A stretch of 64,000 nucleotides of DNA from DAOTTX01 sp034437515 (GTDB taxonomy: Bacteria > Chloroflexota > Anaerolineae > Aggregatilineales > Phototrophicaceae), in assembly GCA_034437515.1 (NCBI GenBank), contig DAOTTX010000104.1, positions 1-64,000 on the forward strand, given 5' to 3'. The notes beneath the pieces were generated by a model that was not told the origin of the DNA, did no database searches, and saw only the letters and a list, made by a program, of their open reading frames with translations. The position numbers were made by a program, and so were the translations under genes. Positions 36,101-43,653 of this stretch are shown in pieces (within the stretch, counting starts at the first letter, position 1; each line of letters starts with the position of its first letter).

Positions 36101-36599
36101 CCTGACCGGGTTCAGCGAATAGAAGGGTTCCATCCTCGTTGGTCAGCCACAGCGCGTATTGATCTTCCCCGGATGTAAAGGGGGTGAAGATGTAAGTCTG
36201 TGCGTCATCTGGCACATAGCCGCGATCAACAATCAGGCTTGTAGCACTTTCTTTAGAAAACAGATGACCGTCGCCGTAATTTGTGAATGAGGTTGTCACT
36301 GTGTAGTAGATTGGGAAAAGCACCAATAAAGTGACCAGCATCAACCCCGGTGCCATCCACTTGAGCGGATACAACGCCGGGACGAAGATCACCAGATTGG
36401 CGAAAACTGTAATGATTACGATGACAATCGCCAATGACAAGACGTTATTATAGATAAAGCCGTAGATCATCAACAAAGCAAGGGCATTGAGTGCAAAGTA
36501 CCCAATGAGCTTTAAGATGGCGAAAACGGGATTATCCCCGGTACTAAAAAAGGCCAAGCCCCCCGAAGGGGTCCCGGCCTGAGCATTAACAGTACTCAT
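33138..36599 (-). CDS. malF: Sugar ABC transporter permease, MalF type, with a giant repeat-containing extracytoplasmic insertion
   Basis: 1153 residues; E. coli MalF is 514. Three N-terminal membrane segments (~28-104) match MalF TM1-3. From NIGLANFTQL (~891) onward the sequence is canonical: LWTFAFALLSVLTTFAVG, RSLLIIPYAVPGVIAILVW, the EAA motif VYEAAAVDGASPWQRFWNITLP and NNYLIIEALTGGDPPIPGTSTPAGQTDILINYVYNLAF. Between them lie ~780 acidic extracytoplasmic residues in place of the ~180-residue P2 loop. The second half of this insertion holds at least six units with the core (F/Y)VYNExxxAFID, spaced ~55-63 residues. The P2 loop of MalF contacts MalE, so the insertion may hold the binding protein or glucan at the surface. 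The start lies 8 nt after the malE stop. Confidence 0.88.
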   Translation of the reverse strand: MSTVNAQAGTPSGGLAFFSTGDNPVFAILKLIGYFALNALALLMIYGFIYNNVLSLAIVIVIITVFANLVIFVPALYPLKWMAPGLMLVTLLVLFPIYYTVTTSFTNYGDGHLFSKESATSLIVDRGYVPDDAQTYIFTPFTSGEDQYALWLTNEDGTLLFAEPGQGFQQISLPEQFGVTPQEEGAPQVEGFQTVDDPENVLAEIETLEFNDPVEVVRIAPVNLDLEYLYDIDEALVLEQSSGDTFEVTFFANESEEIGLWLTEISGLGEVDEALYYLPGGGLEEIDLEENETELESLAIDLPTGATIPRSIAGFERIADPFSREETLRNIEIEEIGLQGTSVNLDEPFVYDPAQGITFDYAEGEEYETTILQNDAGEISFYMDAGRTGTYLLLPDGTTFVDGVPTEFEGFDQVVGRVERNQALSFLQGIDFEYFGEGGDTLGIVDINRAGRPYLRRFVYNEPEDAFIDLSSITASELLQTDGDTVTVSELGLDTADLFTQEGLVTATLYDANDEIGEFEPRRLRFVYNEAEDAYLDLFSVDIRNPMSLSGERIVTTPALPSIGINGARFYQNFEAQNVFAQQGYIYNESASAFIDPGSADASAEDLASADLATLSEIEGATVFVLNEATDLYVPQNYVYNEPSDQFIDPDSSEITPADLSGVDLSVASIEALEAIGTATPYYTFDDDPANAFVPADYVYNASENVFIDISSVDGDVTAETVATADISGDAYEDADIYTLDEATGLYTLPQFVYNEVQGAYVDSEDLALEGVDLATADLFEIEGLEEIPTFISLDEIQGDFVYDQDTPVFNETLDAYLYLPEITLDGIELATVDPAVLATAAEEYRLLSAQPNLIGNFVYYSTVEFPDTVGENYVLATPPRADELSPGYRVNIGLANFTQLAEDSTLLEPLIQIALWTFAFALLSVLTTFAVGLFMALILKDAMLPGKKIIRSLLIIPYAVPGVIAILVWQGMLNENLGIITQTMADWFNISIPWFSNGTWAKVAILLVNLWLGYPYMMLICSGALSAIPSDVYEAAAVDGASPWQRFWNITLPLLLITVGPLLIASFTFNFNNYLIIEALTGGDPPIPGTSTPAGQTDILINYVYNLAFGSGQGADYGYASAITIVIFFIVALITLFQFRFTKQWEEVGESV
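34150..35225 (-). repeat. Tandem ~57-residue VYNE repeats inside malF
   Basis: Seven units recur every ~165-190 nt, centred near 35205, 35013, 34840, 34676, 34497, 34335 and 34165. Their cores are FVYNEPEDAFID, FVYNEAEDAYLD, YIYNESASAFID, YVYNEPSDQFID, YVYNASENVFID, FVYNEVQGAYVD and a diverged VFNETLDAYLY. Each is followed by an Asp/Ala/Leu-rich stretch with (D/S)LATA-type motifs. The units differ enough in DNA that they are old or under selection, not recent slippage products. Confidence 0.75.
36546..36579 (-). terminator. Intrinsic terminator/attenuator inside the 5' end of malF
   Basis: On the minus strand a GGCC...CCCC-TTC-GGGG...GGCC hairpin is followed by TTTTTT, within codons ~8-18 of malF (residues AGTPSGGLAFF). 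It lies 29-62 nt past the malE stop. A terminator between the binding-protein and permease genes would lower permease expression relative to MalE, as is common in sugar ABC operons. Here it is embedded in coding sequence, so translating ribosomes could modulate it. Confidence 0.65.
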
Positions 36600-36607
36600 G
36601 GGAGGTT

Positions 36608-38119
36608 TTACTCAACGATTTCGGTGGTAACGACGTTCGTTGCACGGTCATAGGTGAAGGTGACATCGGCATCCGCTTCGAGGTTCAGCGGGATATCCGC
36701 ACCATCACGTTCGCCGTCCACACCGTAGTTTTCCGCCCATTCGCCGTTAATGGCAACTTTGAACATGTACTCACCGGCGGGGATGCTAAAGGTGTTTGTC
36801 CAGAGGCCGTCCCCCTGATCTTCGAGGAAGGCGGCTTCGCAACCGGGCAACCAGTCTTCATCACAGCCGATTTCACTGTTGAAGGCACCGGGCACGCTCA
36901 CACTAGCGACTGCACCAGAAGCGGAGAGTTCGATGGAGTTATCAATCTGCTCAACGGCGGTGTTCAGGGCCTCTTCCGAGTCACCACCCTGGCTGATGAG
37001 GGTCAGCGCGTCACCGGCAGCCGTCCACACGTTGTTCATTTCCGGGATCACCGGCATCGGGATCGCGTTTGCACCGGCGGCGATGAAAGCATCAAAGTTC
37101 GGGTCGTCGTATTCCACGCCTTCAAACACCGGGATACGACCGACGTATAGTTCTTCCATCACATCGTCAGTGGCGATGAAGTTGAACAGGAATTCCTGTA
37201 CCAGCAGTGGGTTCTCGGTGAACGCGCTGATGACGAAACCCTGACCACCACTGAACGGTGCGCCAGTTTCCATACCGCCTTCAGCACCGGGGAATGGGCT
37301 GATCGCGTAATCGATACCGGTGTCAACGATGTCGCCACTGTTCCAGGGACCGGTCATAAACATTGCCAGTTCGCCATCAGTGAACAGTTCGAAGAGTACA
37401 TCATCGTTCACGTTCGGCACCATCAGACCTTCGGCGTACATGCTTTCCAGCCATTCACCGGCTGCCAGGCCACCTTCGCTGTTCAGGCCGACGTCCGCCG
37501 GGTTGTAAGTGCCATCATCGTTGAAGCCGAAGATGTAGCCACCGAAAGCGGAAGTAATCGGGAAGTTGTGATAGGCGTCACCGGTCTGCACCAGGAAGCC
37601 GAATTCCGCGTCGCCGCTTTCCCGCAGTTCACGGGAGATTTCCGTCACTTCTTGCCAGGTTGCCGGTACGTCGGGAACCAGTTCAACATTGCGGACGAGC
37701 GCGATGTTCTCAACACCATAGGGGAGCGCCCATAGTTGTTCCTGGTAGGTGAAGAGATTGAGTGAGCTTTCGGTGAAGAGATCTTCCAGATCCGGCGGCA
37801 TTTCGATGGGCAGAATGGCACCGTTCTCGACCAACTGACCGATGTTGTCGTGCGGCGTAATCATCAGATCTGGCCCTTCGCCAGCTTCACCAAAGTTCAG
37901 CAGTTCGTCACGGGCGTCACTCAGGGGGATCTCACGGATTTCGATTTCAACGCCGGTTTCCTCGGTGTATTCTTCGCCGAGTTCTTGCAGCAGCGGCGCA
38001 CGTTCACCGTCCGCCCAAATGAGTAGGCTATCACCCTGAGCCAGGGACGGTGCGATGCTGACGGTTGCAAGCAGCATTGCAACAACTAGCGAAAAAAGCA
38101 TTACTTTTGTGCGTTTCAT
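36608..38119 (-). CDS. malE: Sugar-binding protein of an ABC transporter fused to a C-terminal X25 starch-binding-type module
   Basis: 503 residues from ATG 38119 (GAGG 11 nt upstream; a TTG at 38128 is an alternative start). Signal peptide ends near APSLAQG. Residues ~30-405 are a MalE-like solute-binding protein: LLIWADGERAPLLQELGEEY, WALPYGVENIALVRN and GELAMFMTGPWNSGDI. Residues ~411-503 match the X25 module of amylopullulanases: SEIGCDEDWLPGCEAAFL, PAGEYMFKVAINGEWAENYG, RDGADIPLN and VTFTYDRATNVV. No lipobox Cys is seen, so anchoring may rely on the module or on the permease loop. Maltodextrin or a larger alpha-glucan is the likely ligand. Confidence 0.9.
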   Translation of the reverse strand: MKRTKVMLFSLVVAMLLATVSIAPSLAQGDSLLIWADGERAPLLQELGEEYTEETGVEIEIREIPLSDARDELLNFGEAGEGPDLMITPHDNIGQLVENGAILPIEMPPDLEDLFTESSLNLFTYQEQLWALPYGVENIALVRNVELVPDVPATWQEVTEISRELRESGDAEFGFLVQTGDAYHNFPITSAFGGYIFGFNDDGTYNPADVGLNSEGGLAAGEWLESMYAEGLMVPNVNDDVLFELFTDGELAMFMTGPWNSGDIVDTGIDYAISPFPGAEGGMETGAPFSGGQGFVISAFTENPLLVQEFLFNFIATDDVMEELYVGRIPVFEGVEYDDPNFDAFIAAGANAIPMPVIPEMNNVWTAAGDALTLISQGGDSEEALNTAVEQIDNSIELSASGAVASVSVPGAFNSEIGCDEDWLPGCEAAFLEDQGDGLWTNTFSIPAGEYMFKVAINGEWAENYGVDGERDGADIPLNLEADADVTFTYDRATNVVTTEIVE

Positions 38120-38162
38120 TTTTATCAAGTCCTCTTCAACAAAGTTTGTGTAAGTCGCTACA

Positions 38163-38180
38163 TTCGGGTCACTCCCCGAA
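38163..38180. promoter_or_regulatory. Operator-like palindrome in the malEFG promoter
   Basis: TTCGGG, 6 nt, CCCGAA: a perfect palindrome placed directly downstream of the -10, where it would cover the transcription start. A repressor site is likely; the regulator gene is not in the window. Confidence 0.55.
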
Positions 38181-38188
38181 CGATAACT

Positions 38189-38217
38189 ATTATAGACAGA
38201 ATGAGCGATACATTAAA
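38189..38217 (-). promoter_or_regulatory. Promoter of the malEFG operon
   Basis: Consensus TATAAT on the minus strand (38194-38189), with a weak -35 (TTTAAT, 38217-38212) at 17 nt. It is 70 nt upstream of the malE ATG. Confidence 0.5.
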
Positions 38218-38331
38218 GGGAATGCTGGGCTTTAGATGAATTTTTGCTTGTGCGATTTGTACGAAATTGGGCAAAACTACGATGCAACCGGCTATTTCGG
38301 CTGCTGCTACTTCGGAAGCATGAGATCTGCG

Positions 38332-38670
38332 TTAGTCTTCGCTCTGTGCCGGGCAGAGGTGCCAGAGGTATTCCCAGGTGTAAATGCCCGTATCGTGTCC
38401 GTCGTCCCATTCGGGTTGGATGGCGTAATTCCCGACCATATGGATGTTCTCCATTTTGTAGGATCGGGTCGGGGTGAGCTTTAGGATGTCATCGGGCGCG
38501 TGCTCTATGCCCATATTCGCGTGTCCCCCTCGGCATTCGACACACGGGCACGCCTCACGCAGGTTATCCAATGGGTAGCGGCAGACCCGGTCGTCGGCAC
38601 GCCAGGTGATTTCCAGGTAGCCTTCTGTCCGGTTCAACGTGATGTTTGCCGGTTTGGGTTTTGTCGTCAT
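38332..38670 (-). CDS. DUF971 domain protein (GBBH-like N-terminal domain)
   Basis: 112 residues, a stand-alone DUF971 domain. Signatures are LEITWRADDRVCRYPLDNLREACPCVECRGGH, whose Cys-Cys-Cys-His set (CPC..C...H) is the zinc site seen in gamma-butyrobetaine hydroxylase N-domains, and GNYAIQPEWDDGHDTGIYTWEYLWHLC, the family's best-conserved end. Stand-alone bacterial members are linked to iron-sulfur cluster or scaffold-protein functions; the exact role is not settled. No Mrp/ApbC-type gene lies next to it here. Confidence 0.9.
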   Translation of the reverse strand: MTTKPKPANITLNRTEGYLEITWRADDRVCRYPLDNLREACPCVECRGGHANMGIEHAPDDILKLTPTRSYKMENIHMVGNYAIQPEWDDGHDTGIYTWEYLWHLCPAQSED

Positions 38671-38690
38671 TTAGACCTCTAAATAAGATG

Positions 38691-38717
38691 AAGGCGTTGG
38701 TTATGCAACGCCTTTTT
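38691..38717. terminator. Hairpin between the DUF971 gene and the small membrane protein gene
   Basis: Perfect 9-bp arms (AAGGCGTTG / CAACGCCTT) around a 6-nt loop, with a T run on the plus strand and CATCTTATTT on the minus. It follows the stop of the minus-strand gene at 38727. Confidence 0.65.
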
Positions 38718-38726
38718 CGGTAAGCG

Positions 38727-39101
38727 TTATTCGTCGTCGAATGTCTCTTTTGTCGGTGATGGTGTGATGGTTGGTGCGTCCGGCGTGGCGGTGGCTTCCG
38801 CCGTGACTTCTACGGTTTCTTCCGGGAAGATGACCACACCTTCGAGTGCTTCCTCGGTGAACTCAATTTCAGGTGTTTGCTCGATGACCACACCCTCAAG
38901 TGGGGTTGGCGTGGCGGTGACCTCGACGACGGTTTCGGTTACTTCAACCGGGGCTGCGGTTACTTCCGCCTCTTCCGCACCGCCACTCTCGACGGTAAGC
39001 ACGAACGTCATGATAATCAACAGCAAGACCACGAGCGTGACGAAAATTACACCCATCCCCATGCTGATCGCCATCCAACCGGAACGTCCCCCATTTCCCA
39101 T
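38727..39101 (-). CDS. Small membrane-anchored protein with Thr/Val/Glu-rich tail
   Basis: 124 residues. A short polar N-terminus (MGNGGRSGWMAIS) and one membrane helix (MGMGVIFVTLVVLLLIIMTFVL) are followed by ~85 low-complexity residues with repeated VTATPTP, EGVVIEQTPE and EGVVIFPEETVEVTAEATATP. No fold is recognisable. The composition is like the linkers of other surface proteins in this window. It is divergent from the lipoprotein gene at 39344. Confidence 0.55.
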   Translation of the reverse strand: MGNGGRSGWMAISMGMGVIFVTLVVLLLIIMTFVLTVESGGAEEAEVTAAPVEVTETVVEVTATPTPLEGVVIEQTPEIEFTEEALEGVVIFPEETVEVTAEATATPDAPTITPSPTKETFDDE

Positions 39102-39262
39102 ACGGTTTTCTCCTCATAAAGTAGTGTTTAACGTAATGAACAAAATATAATGCAAATGAACGTAGATTTTAACCCTGTTTGTGCCATGCGCAAATTTTCA
39201 CAAGAAACTTGATCGAGTTGGAACTGCTTTCGCTGCTGCTGCGTCTATATAATGGGCATCGC

Positions 39263-39290
39263 TTGCAACCAGGGTGCTGTTTGATACAAT
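39263..39290 (+). promoter_or_regulatory. Sigma70-type promoter for the lipoprotein-glycosidase unit
   Basis: TTGCAA (39263-39268), a 16-nt spacer and TACAAT (39285-39290), 53 nt before the lipoprotein ATG. Confidence 0.5.
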
Positions 39291-39343
39291 CAGCGCGTTG
39301 TTGTGAGCAACTTTTATATTTGTAAACCAACACGGAGTATTAC

Positions 39344-40081
39344 ATGGAAAACCGTTTTCCATTGAAAATCGTTTTCGTCCTGCTGCTTGCCATCGCGAGT
39401 TTTATCATCGCGGCCTGCCAGGACGAGCCGCGCACAGAATTCTTGATGGAGGTCACACGTGAGGTGACAGTCGTCGTGGTGGCGACTGACAACACACAAG
39501 GTGAACCACAGGCATCTGACCCGTCAACCGCCGCGCCGACTGTCCCGACGGCAACAGTACCATCGATTACCGAAGCCGAAAACGAACCTGATTCATCACC
39601 AACGCCTGCGCCCACAGAGCGTTTGATCCCCGATCCGATTCTTCAGGAGATCATCGTCGCTGAGCAAAACTTCGAGCGTGGGCGGATGATTTACATCCAG
39701 CCACGCGATGAGATCTGGGTGTTGTTCGGTGAGGACGGTGAGGCGGACAGTGGTGATTGGGGTGTCTATGCGGATACCTGGGAAGAGGGCGATCCGGAGT
39801 TCGACCCCGACCTGACGCCCCCATCAGAAGACCTCGTGCAACCGGAGCGCGGATTTGGTAAGCTGTGGCGAGACGAAGACAATGTACGTAATCGTCTCGG
39901 CTGGGCGCTTGCTCAGGAAGAAGGGCATGTGACGCTCTACCAATATTATTATGATGGCGAGGTCGTGGACGGTGAATTCGTCCAGGGGCCGGGGCAACAC
40001 TTCATCGCCAGTAAGGACGATGGCGTGACCTTCGTCTTCGAAGAAGCGACGGAAACCTGGCGGATCTCGCAACAGGACTAA
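39344..40081 (+). CDS. Surface lipoprotein of unknown function
   Basis: 245 residues. The lipobox IIAAC (Cys near residue 25) directs lipid attachment. Residues ~26-90 are a Thr/Pro/Glu-rich linker (PTVPTATVPS, SSPTPAPTE). The C-terminal ~140 residues are a beta-rich domain with FERGRMIYIQPRDEIWVLFGED and RGFGKLWRDEDNVRNRLGWAL, a pattern that recurs in Chloroflexota surface proteins, from memory. GGAG lies 6 nt before the ATG. It is followed after 15 nt by the glycosidase gene, so the two are probably cotranscribed. Confidence 0.7.
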   Translation: MENRFPLKIVFVLLLAIASFIIAACQDEPRTEFLMEVTREVTVVVVATDNTQGEPQASDPSTAAPTVPTATVPSITEAENEPDSSPTPAPTERLIPDPILQEIIVAEQNFERGRMIYIQPRDEIWVLFGEDGEADSGDWGVYADTWEEGDPEFDPDLTPPSEDLVQPERGFGKLWRDEDNVRNRLGWALAQEEGHVTLYQYYYDGEVVDGEFVQGPGQHFIASKDDGVTFVFEEATETWRISQQD

Positions 40082-40096
40082 AAGGGATAATCTATC

Positions 40097-42619
40097 ATGG
40101 AAAACTTGCGGCGCTGGCAGTTGGATACAACCGCGCCTTATATGTTGTGTTTAGCCGCTGATGCACGGCTCAGCCGGACGAACTACCTTGACGATCAGGT
40201 GTGGGAACTGCTGCCGGGGTCGCAAGGCTCGCCGGCGTTGGCGCTGCAAACACGCTATGGGGGGCGGGTTGGGCTGGCGAGCCTCGTGCCCATGTGGGGG
40301 CATGATGCCCGCAGCATTCACCAGGCGCAGACTTACAGCACCACACCGACGATCACCCGGTTTGCGCCGGGCTTTTTGCAAGCACAGGCCGCCCTCACCC
40401 GTACTTTAAAGCTCAAGGCCGAATACTGGGTCATGGAATCTCAGGCGGTGGGGGCGCGTTATACGGTACACAACGAGGGCGACTACGACGAGGAACTACA
40501 GCTCGATCTGTTTGCGCATATTGCCTCCAGGCGTCGCCAGCAACCCATGTCCATCCTGACGCTGGCTGATGGCTCACACGCGCTCTCGCTGGGGCGATTG
40601 CCTGGTCTGGAACCGGTCGCCGTGCTGGAAGAAGCACGGGCGGTCATCGTGCCGGGGCGCAAATCCAGCCCGAAGATCGGTCAAACGTTGACTGTCCCCG
40701 CAGGCGGTGCGGTCACTGTGCGTTGGGTTCATGCCGGTTTAGCCCGGATGAGCGAATCACTGGAACGGGCGCAGTTCTGGTTGGCGCAGGATTGGGACGC
40801 CGCCTTCGCTTTGATCGACCGGGCCGCGATGGCGATCCCCGACATTGAAACGGGGCGCGACGATCTCGATGCGGTCATCGCGTTTTCTTATCAGGCGTTG
40901 CTGCAATCCTTCCTCAAGCCGACCGAACATCTGCCTAATCCGTCTTTCGTCGCCACACGTAGGCCCGACCAGGGCTACAGTTCACGCGGGGATGGTACAG
41001 ATCATAGGCGTGGGTGGAACGGTCAGTCACCGCAGTTGACCTATCTTATCGCGGGGGCGGTGGCATCCATCACGCCGGAGATGGCGAAGGGGATCATTCG
41101 TAATTATCTCGCGGTGCAGCAACCCGACGGTGGCATCGACGCTGAACCGGGATTAAGCGGACAAAAAGCCGGGATGTTGTGCCCGCCGTTGTTGACACGC
41201 GCCGTGTGGCAGATTTACCAGCAAACCGATGATCGCTTATTCATCAGCGAGATGTTTGCACGCTTACTGGACTTTTTCAATCATTGGTTTTCGGTCGATG
41301 AGTCATCTGATGCGACCATTTTCCCCGAATGGCAGGACGAACGGCAGACGGGTTACCTGTTCTGGCCGACGTTCGCCGCCGGGCAAGCGTGGGCGCAAGG
41401 GGTCGATATTCAGCGGGTGGAATCGCCCGACCTCGCCGCGTATTTGATCTCCGAAGCGGAAGCGTTGCGTAATATAGCGCATGTGCTGGAAGACCCCGGC
41501 GCATACGAGTTAGACAATCGCATCCGCGAACTGCACCATTTTCTCGAAGCAATGGCGTTTGAGGGGCGCTATGCCTACCAGGATCGTGAGACCGGTACGA
41601 CCTCAAGCGGAATTTCTCTCGTTGAAAATGCACCCGGCGATCAAGAACAAATCCTTGCGATGGATGTGACGACGCCGAGTCGTCTGTTGATCCGTGTGAA
41701 AGGTGGGACGGGTAAATCACCGCGTGCGACCCTGACGCTAGAGGGCGTAGACGAAAACGGTGCGAAACGGCGCGAAGAGGTGCCGATGCAGCAGTTTGCC
41801 TGGCGCTACGGTTCTGGCATGTTCACCAGCCAGCATACCTACGCGACGGTAGACCGGGTGCAGTTCAGTGGGTTGAGTCGGGTCTTTCGTTTCGACGTTT
41901 CCACGATTGACCTCACGCGCCTGGACATCAACGCGGTGATGCCGTTGCTAAGCCGCACCCTGGCAGCAGAACAAGCCGCATCCCTGGCAGAACTGGTCGG
42001 TGAGGCCGAATATTTTCTGCGTGAAAGTGGCCTGACCATCGTCTCCGCACAAGACCCGGCGTTTGATCCGTCGAGTGCGCAAGGTGGCGGCGGCACCTGG
42101 ACTTATTGGACGGCGCTTATCGGTGAGGGCTTGCTCGATCATGGGCAGGGTGAACGTGCCGCTGAACTGGCGCGACGGCTGTTGGCCGTTCAGGCGGCGG
42201 TGCTACGGCGAGAAAAGCAGTTCAGCGAGTTCTACCATAGTGACGAAGCGCAGGGCTTAGGCGAAGGCGGTCACCTCGCCGGGATCGCGCCGCTGCATCT
42301 GTTGATGTGCTTGTTCGGTGTATCAATCACGGATGCGCGTACCGTGTGGGCGGGGGGGACGTTCGCCTGGGGTGAAAGGGTGACCATCCGTCAACATGGG
42401 GTGACGGTTACACGTTCCGAACAGATGACGAAGATTACGTTTCCATCCGGGCAAAGCCACACCCTCGACGCGAACGCGGCATGGCAGCAGATCGTTGATC
42501 AAACAGATGACACACCCGAAGCTCCGCCGGGGCAAGCACCCGTGATGCCACCTGAGATGCGGTCATCGGAGCCAAACCGCGTTATAATCGAAATAGAGCA
42601 AGACGATACAGAAATTTGA
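40097..42619 (+). CDS. Large glycosidase-like protein with an (alpha/alpha)6 barrel
   Basis: 840 residues, no signal peptide, so cytosolic. The N-terminal ~230 residues are a beta-sandwich with a super-sandwich pattern (GARYTVHNEGDYDEELQLDLF). The helical part (~250-480 and 630-740) shows six-hairpin glycosidase features: DLDAVIAFSYQALLQSFL, HRRGWNGQSPQLTYLIAG, NYLAVQQPDGGIDAEPG, LLTRAVWQIYQQTDDRLF, IFPEWQDERQTGY and FSEFYHSDEAQGLGEGG. A small beta domain (~560-620) interrupts the barrel. WNGQ plus the two Glu-bearing segments fit the GH15/GH63/GH65-like clan, but the family cannot be fixed by eye. Likely an oligosaccharide hydrolase or phosphorylase acting on sugars imported by the nearby transporter. 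Confidence 0.65.
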   Translation: MENLRRWQLDTTAPYMLCLAADARLSRTNYLDDQVWELLPGSQGSPALALQTRYGGRVGLASLVPMWGHDARSIHQAQTYSTTPTITRFAPGFLQAQAALTRTLKLKAEYWVMESQAVGARYTVHNEGDYDEELQLDLFAHIASRRRQQPMSILTLADGSHALSLGRLPGLEPVAVLEEARAVIVPGRKSSPKIGQTLTVPAGGAVTVRWVHAGLARMSESLERAQFWLAQDWDAAFALIDRAAMAIPDIETGRDDLDAVIAFSYQALLQSFLKPTEHLPNPSFVATRRPDQGYSSRGDGTDHRRGWNGQSPQLTYLIAGAVASITPEMAKGIIRNYLAVQQPDGGIDAEPGLSGQKAGMLCPPLLTRAVWQIYQQTDDRLFISEMFARLLDFFNHWFSVDESSDATIFPEWQDERQTGYLFWPTFAAGQAWAQGVDIQRVESPDLAAYLISEAEALRNIAHVLEDPGAYELDNRIRELHHFLEAMAFEGRYAYQDRETGTTSSGISLVENAPGDQEQILAMDVTTPSRLLIRVKGGTGKSPRATLTLEGVDENGAKRREEVPMQQFAWRYGSGMFTSQHTYATVDRVQFSGLSRVFRFDVSTIDLTRLDINAVMPLLSRTLAAEQAASLAELVGEAEYFLRESGLTIVSAQDPAFDPSSAQGGGGTWTYWTALIGEGLLDHGQGERAAELARRLLAVQAAVLRREKQFSEFYHSDEAQGLGEGGHLAGIAPLHLLMCLFGVSITDARTVWAGGTFAWGERVTIRQHGVTVTRSEQMTKITFPSGQSHTLDANAAWQQIVDQTDDTPEAPPGQAPVMPPEMRSSEPNRVIIEIEQDDTEI

Positions 42620-42631
42620 TCGGTCAACTGG

Positions 42632-43651
42632 ATGTCGCAACAAACTTTTCTTGACTCACAGACGTATGACTACGTGTTTCGCAGCACATCCGACGGGATC
42701 ATCGCGTGCAGCCCTGCCGGAGTAATCGAGCAGATCAACCCGGCGGCGGCGGGGATGCTCAGCGTGACCACCGAAGCCGTCATCGGCAGCAAACCCAAGC
42801 GTGTGTTCTCTCAGCATCCCGCGTTGCTCAACCTTTTTCATCGGGCGGGCGACCAGTCGCTCGATGTCCGTTTGCCCCGGCGACGATTGGCGGCGGGGAT
42901 CGCCTCAACGCTGGAGTCGGGCGTGCGGCTGGTCATCCTGCATGACGTCACCGAGCAGCGTGATCTGGAAAACCGGCGCGAGGCGTTGGTACGGGCAATT
43001 GCGCACGACTTGCGCAATCCCATCTCTGCGATTAACGGCTTTGTCGATCTGATTGACCGCTTTGGTGACCTGAACGAGCAGCAGACCCGTTTTCTGAGTC
43101 GAACACGAGAAACGGTCACCAAGCTGCACGATGTCGCCGGGCAACTGGTTGATCTGGCGTGGATTGAGGCCGGTATGCCCTTAGAACATCGTCCGATCCA
43201 GATGCGTACGATTATTAACAACGTCGTCAAGCGGGTGTCACCGCTGGCGCATGACTACAAGATCGTTATCGCCGTTTCCGTCCAGAATCCGATGCCAATG
43301 GTGATGGGCGACCCCGAACGGTTGGAGCAAGCGGTATACAACCTGCTGCACAATGCGGTTATTTTTTCCGAACCGGATCAGTCGGTGGTCATTCACGGTT
43401 GGGGCGATACCAACGATGTGTATTGCAGTGTCGCGGATCGTGGCATTGGCATCCCTGATGATGAACTCGAAATGATCTTTGATCGGATGTATCGCTCTCG
43501 TGCGGAATATGTGCGGAATGTGCCCGGCAATGGCCTGGGGTTAACCATTACCAAAACGATCATTCAACGGCATGGCGGCGACATCTGGGCGTCGAGCAAC
43601 CTGGGTGAAGGCAGTACATTTACTTTCTTGCTGCCGACCGTTGAGCTGTAA
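42632..43651 (+). CDS. PAS sensor histidine kinase
   Basis: 339 residues, cytosolic. PAS domain at ~8-105 (YVFRSTSDGIIACSPAGVIEQINPAAAGML). HisKA phospho-acceptor His at ~125 in IAHDLRNPISAINGF. HATPase_c has N box VYNLLHNAVIFSEPD, G1 DRGIGIPDDELEMIFDRMY and G2 GNGLGLTITKTII. All motifs needed for activity are present. No response regulator is adjacent. Its stop lies 2 nt before the GTG of the homoserine kinase gene and 12 nt separate it from the glycosidase gene, so it sits inside a metabolic operon. Confidence 0.9.
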   Translation: MSQQTFLDSQTYDYVFRSTSDGIIACSPAGVIEQINPAAAGMLSVTTEAVIGSKPKRVFSQHPALLNLFHRAGDQSLDVRLPRRRLAAGIASTLESGVRLVILHDVTEQRDLENRREALVRAIAHDLRNPISAINGFVDLIDRFGDLNEQQTRFLSRTRETVTKLHDVAGQLVDLAWIEAGMPLEHRPIQMRTIINNVVKRVSPLAHDYKIVIAVSVQNPMPMVMGDPERLEQAVYNLLHNAVIFSEPDQSVVIHGWGDTNDVYCSVADRGIGIPDDELEMIFDRMYRSRAEYVRNVPGNGLGLTITKTIIQRHGGDIWASSNLGEGSTFTFLLPTVEL

Positions 43652-43653
43652 CC

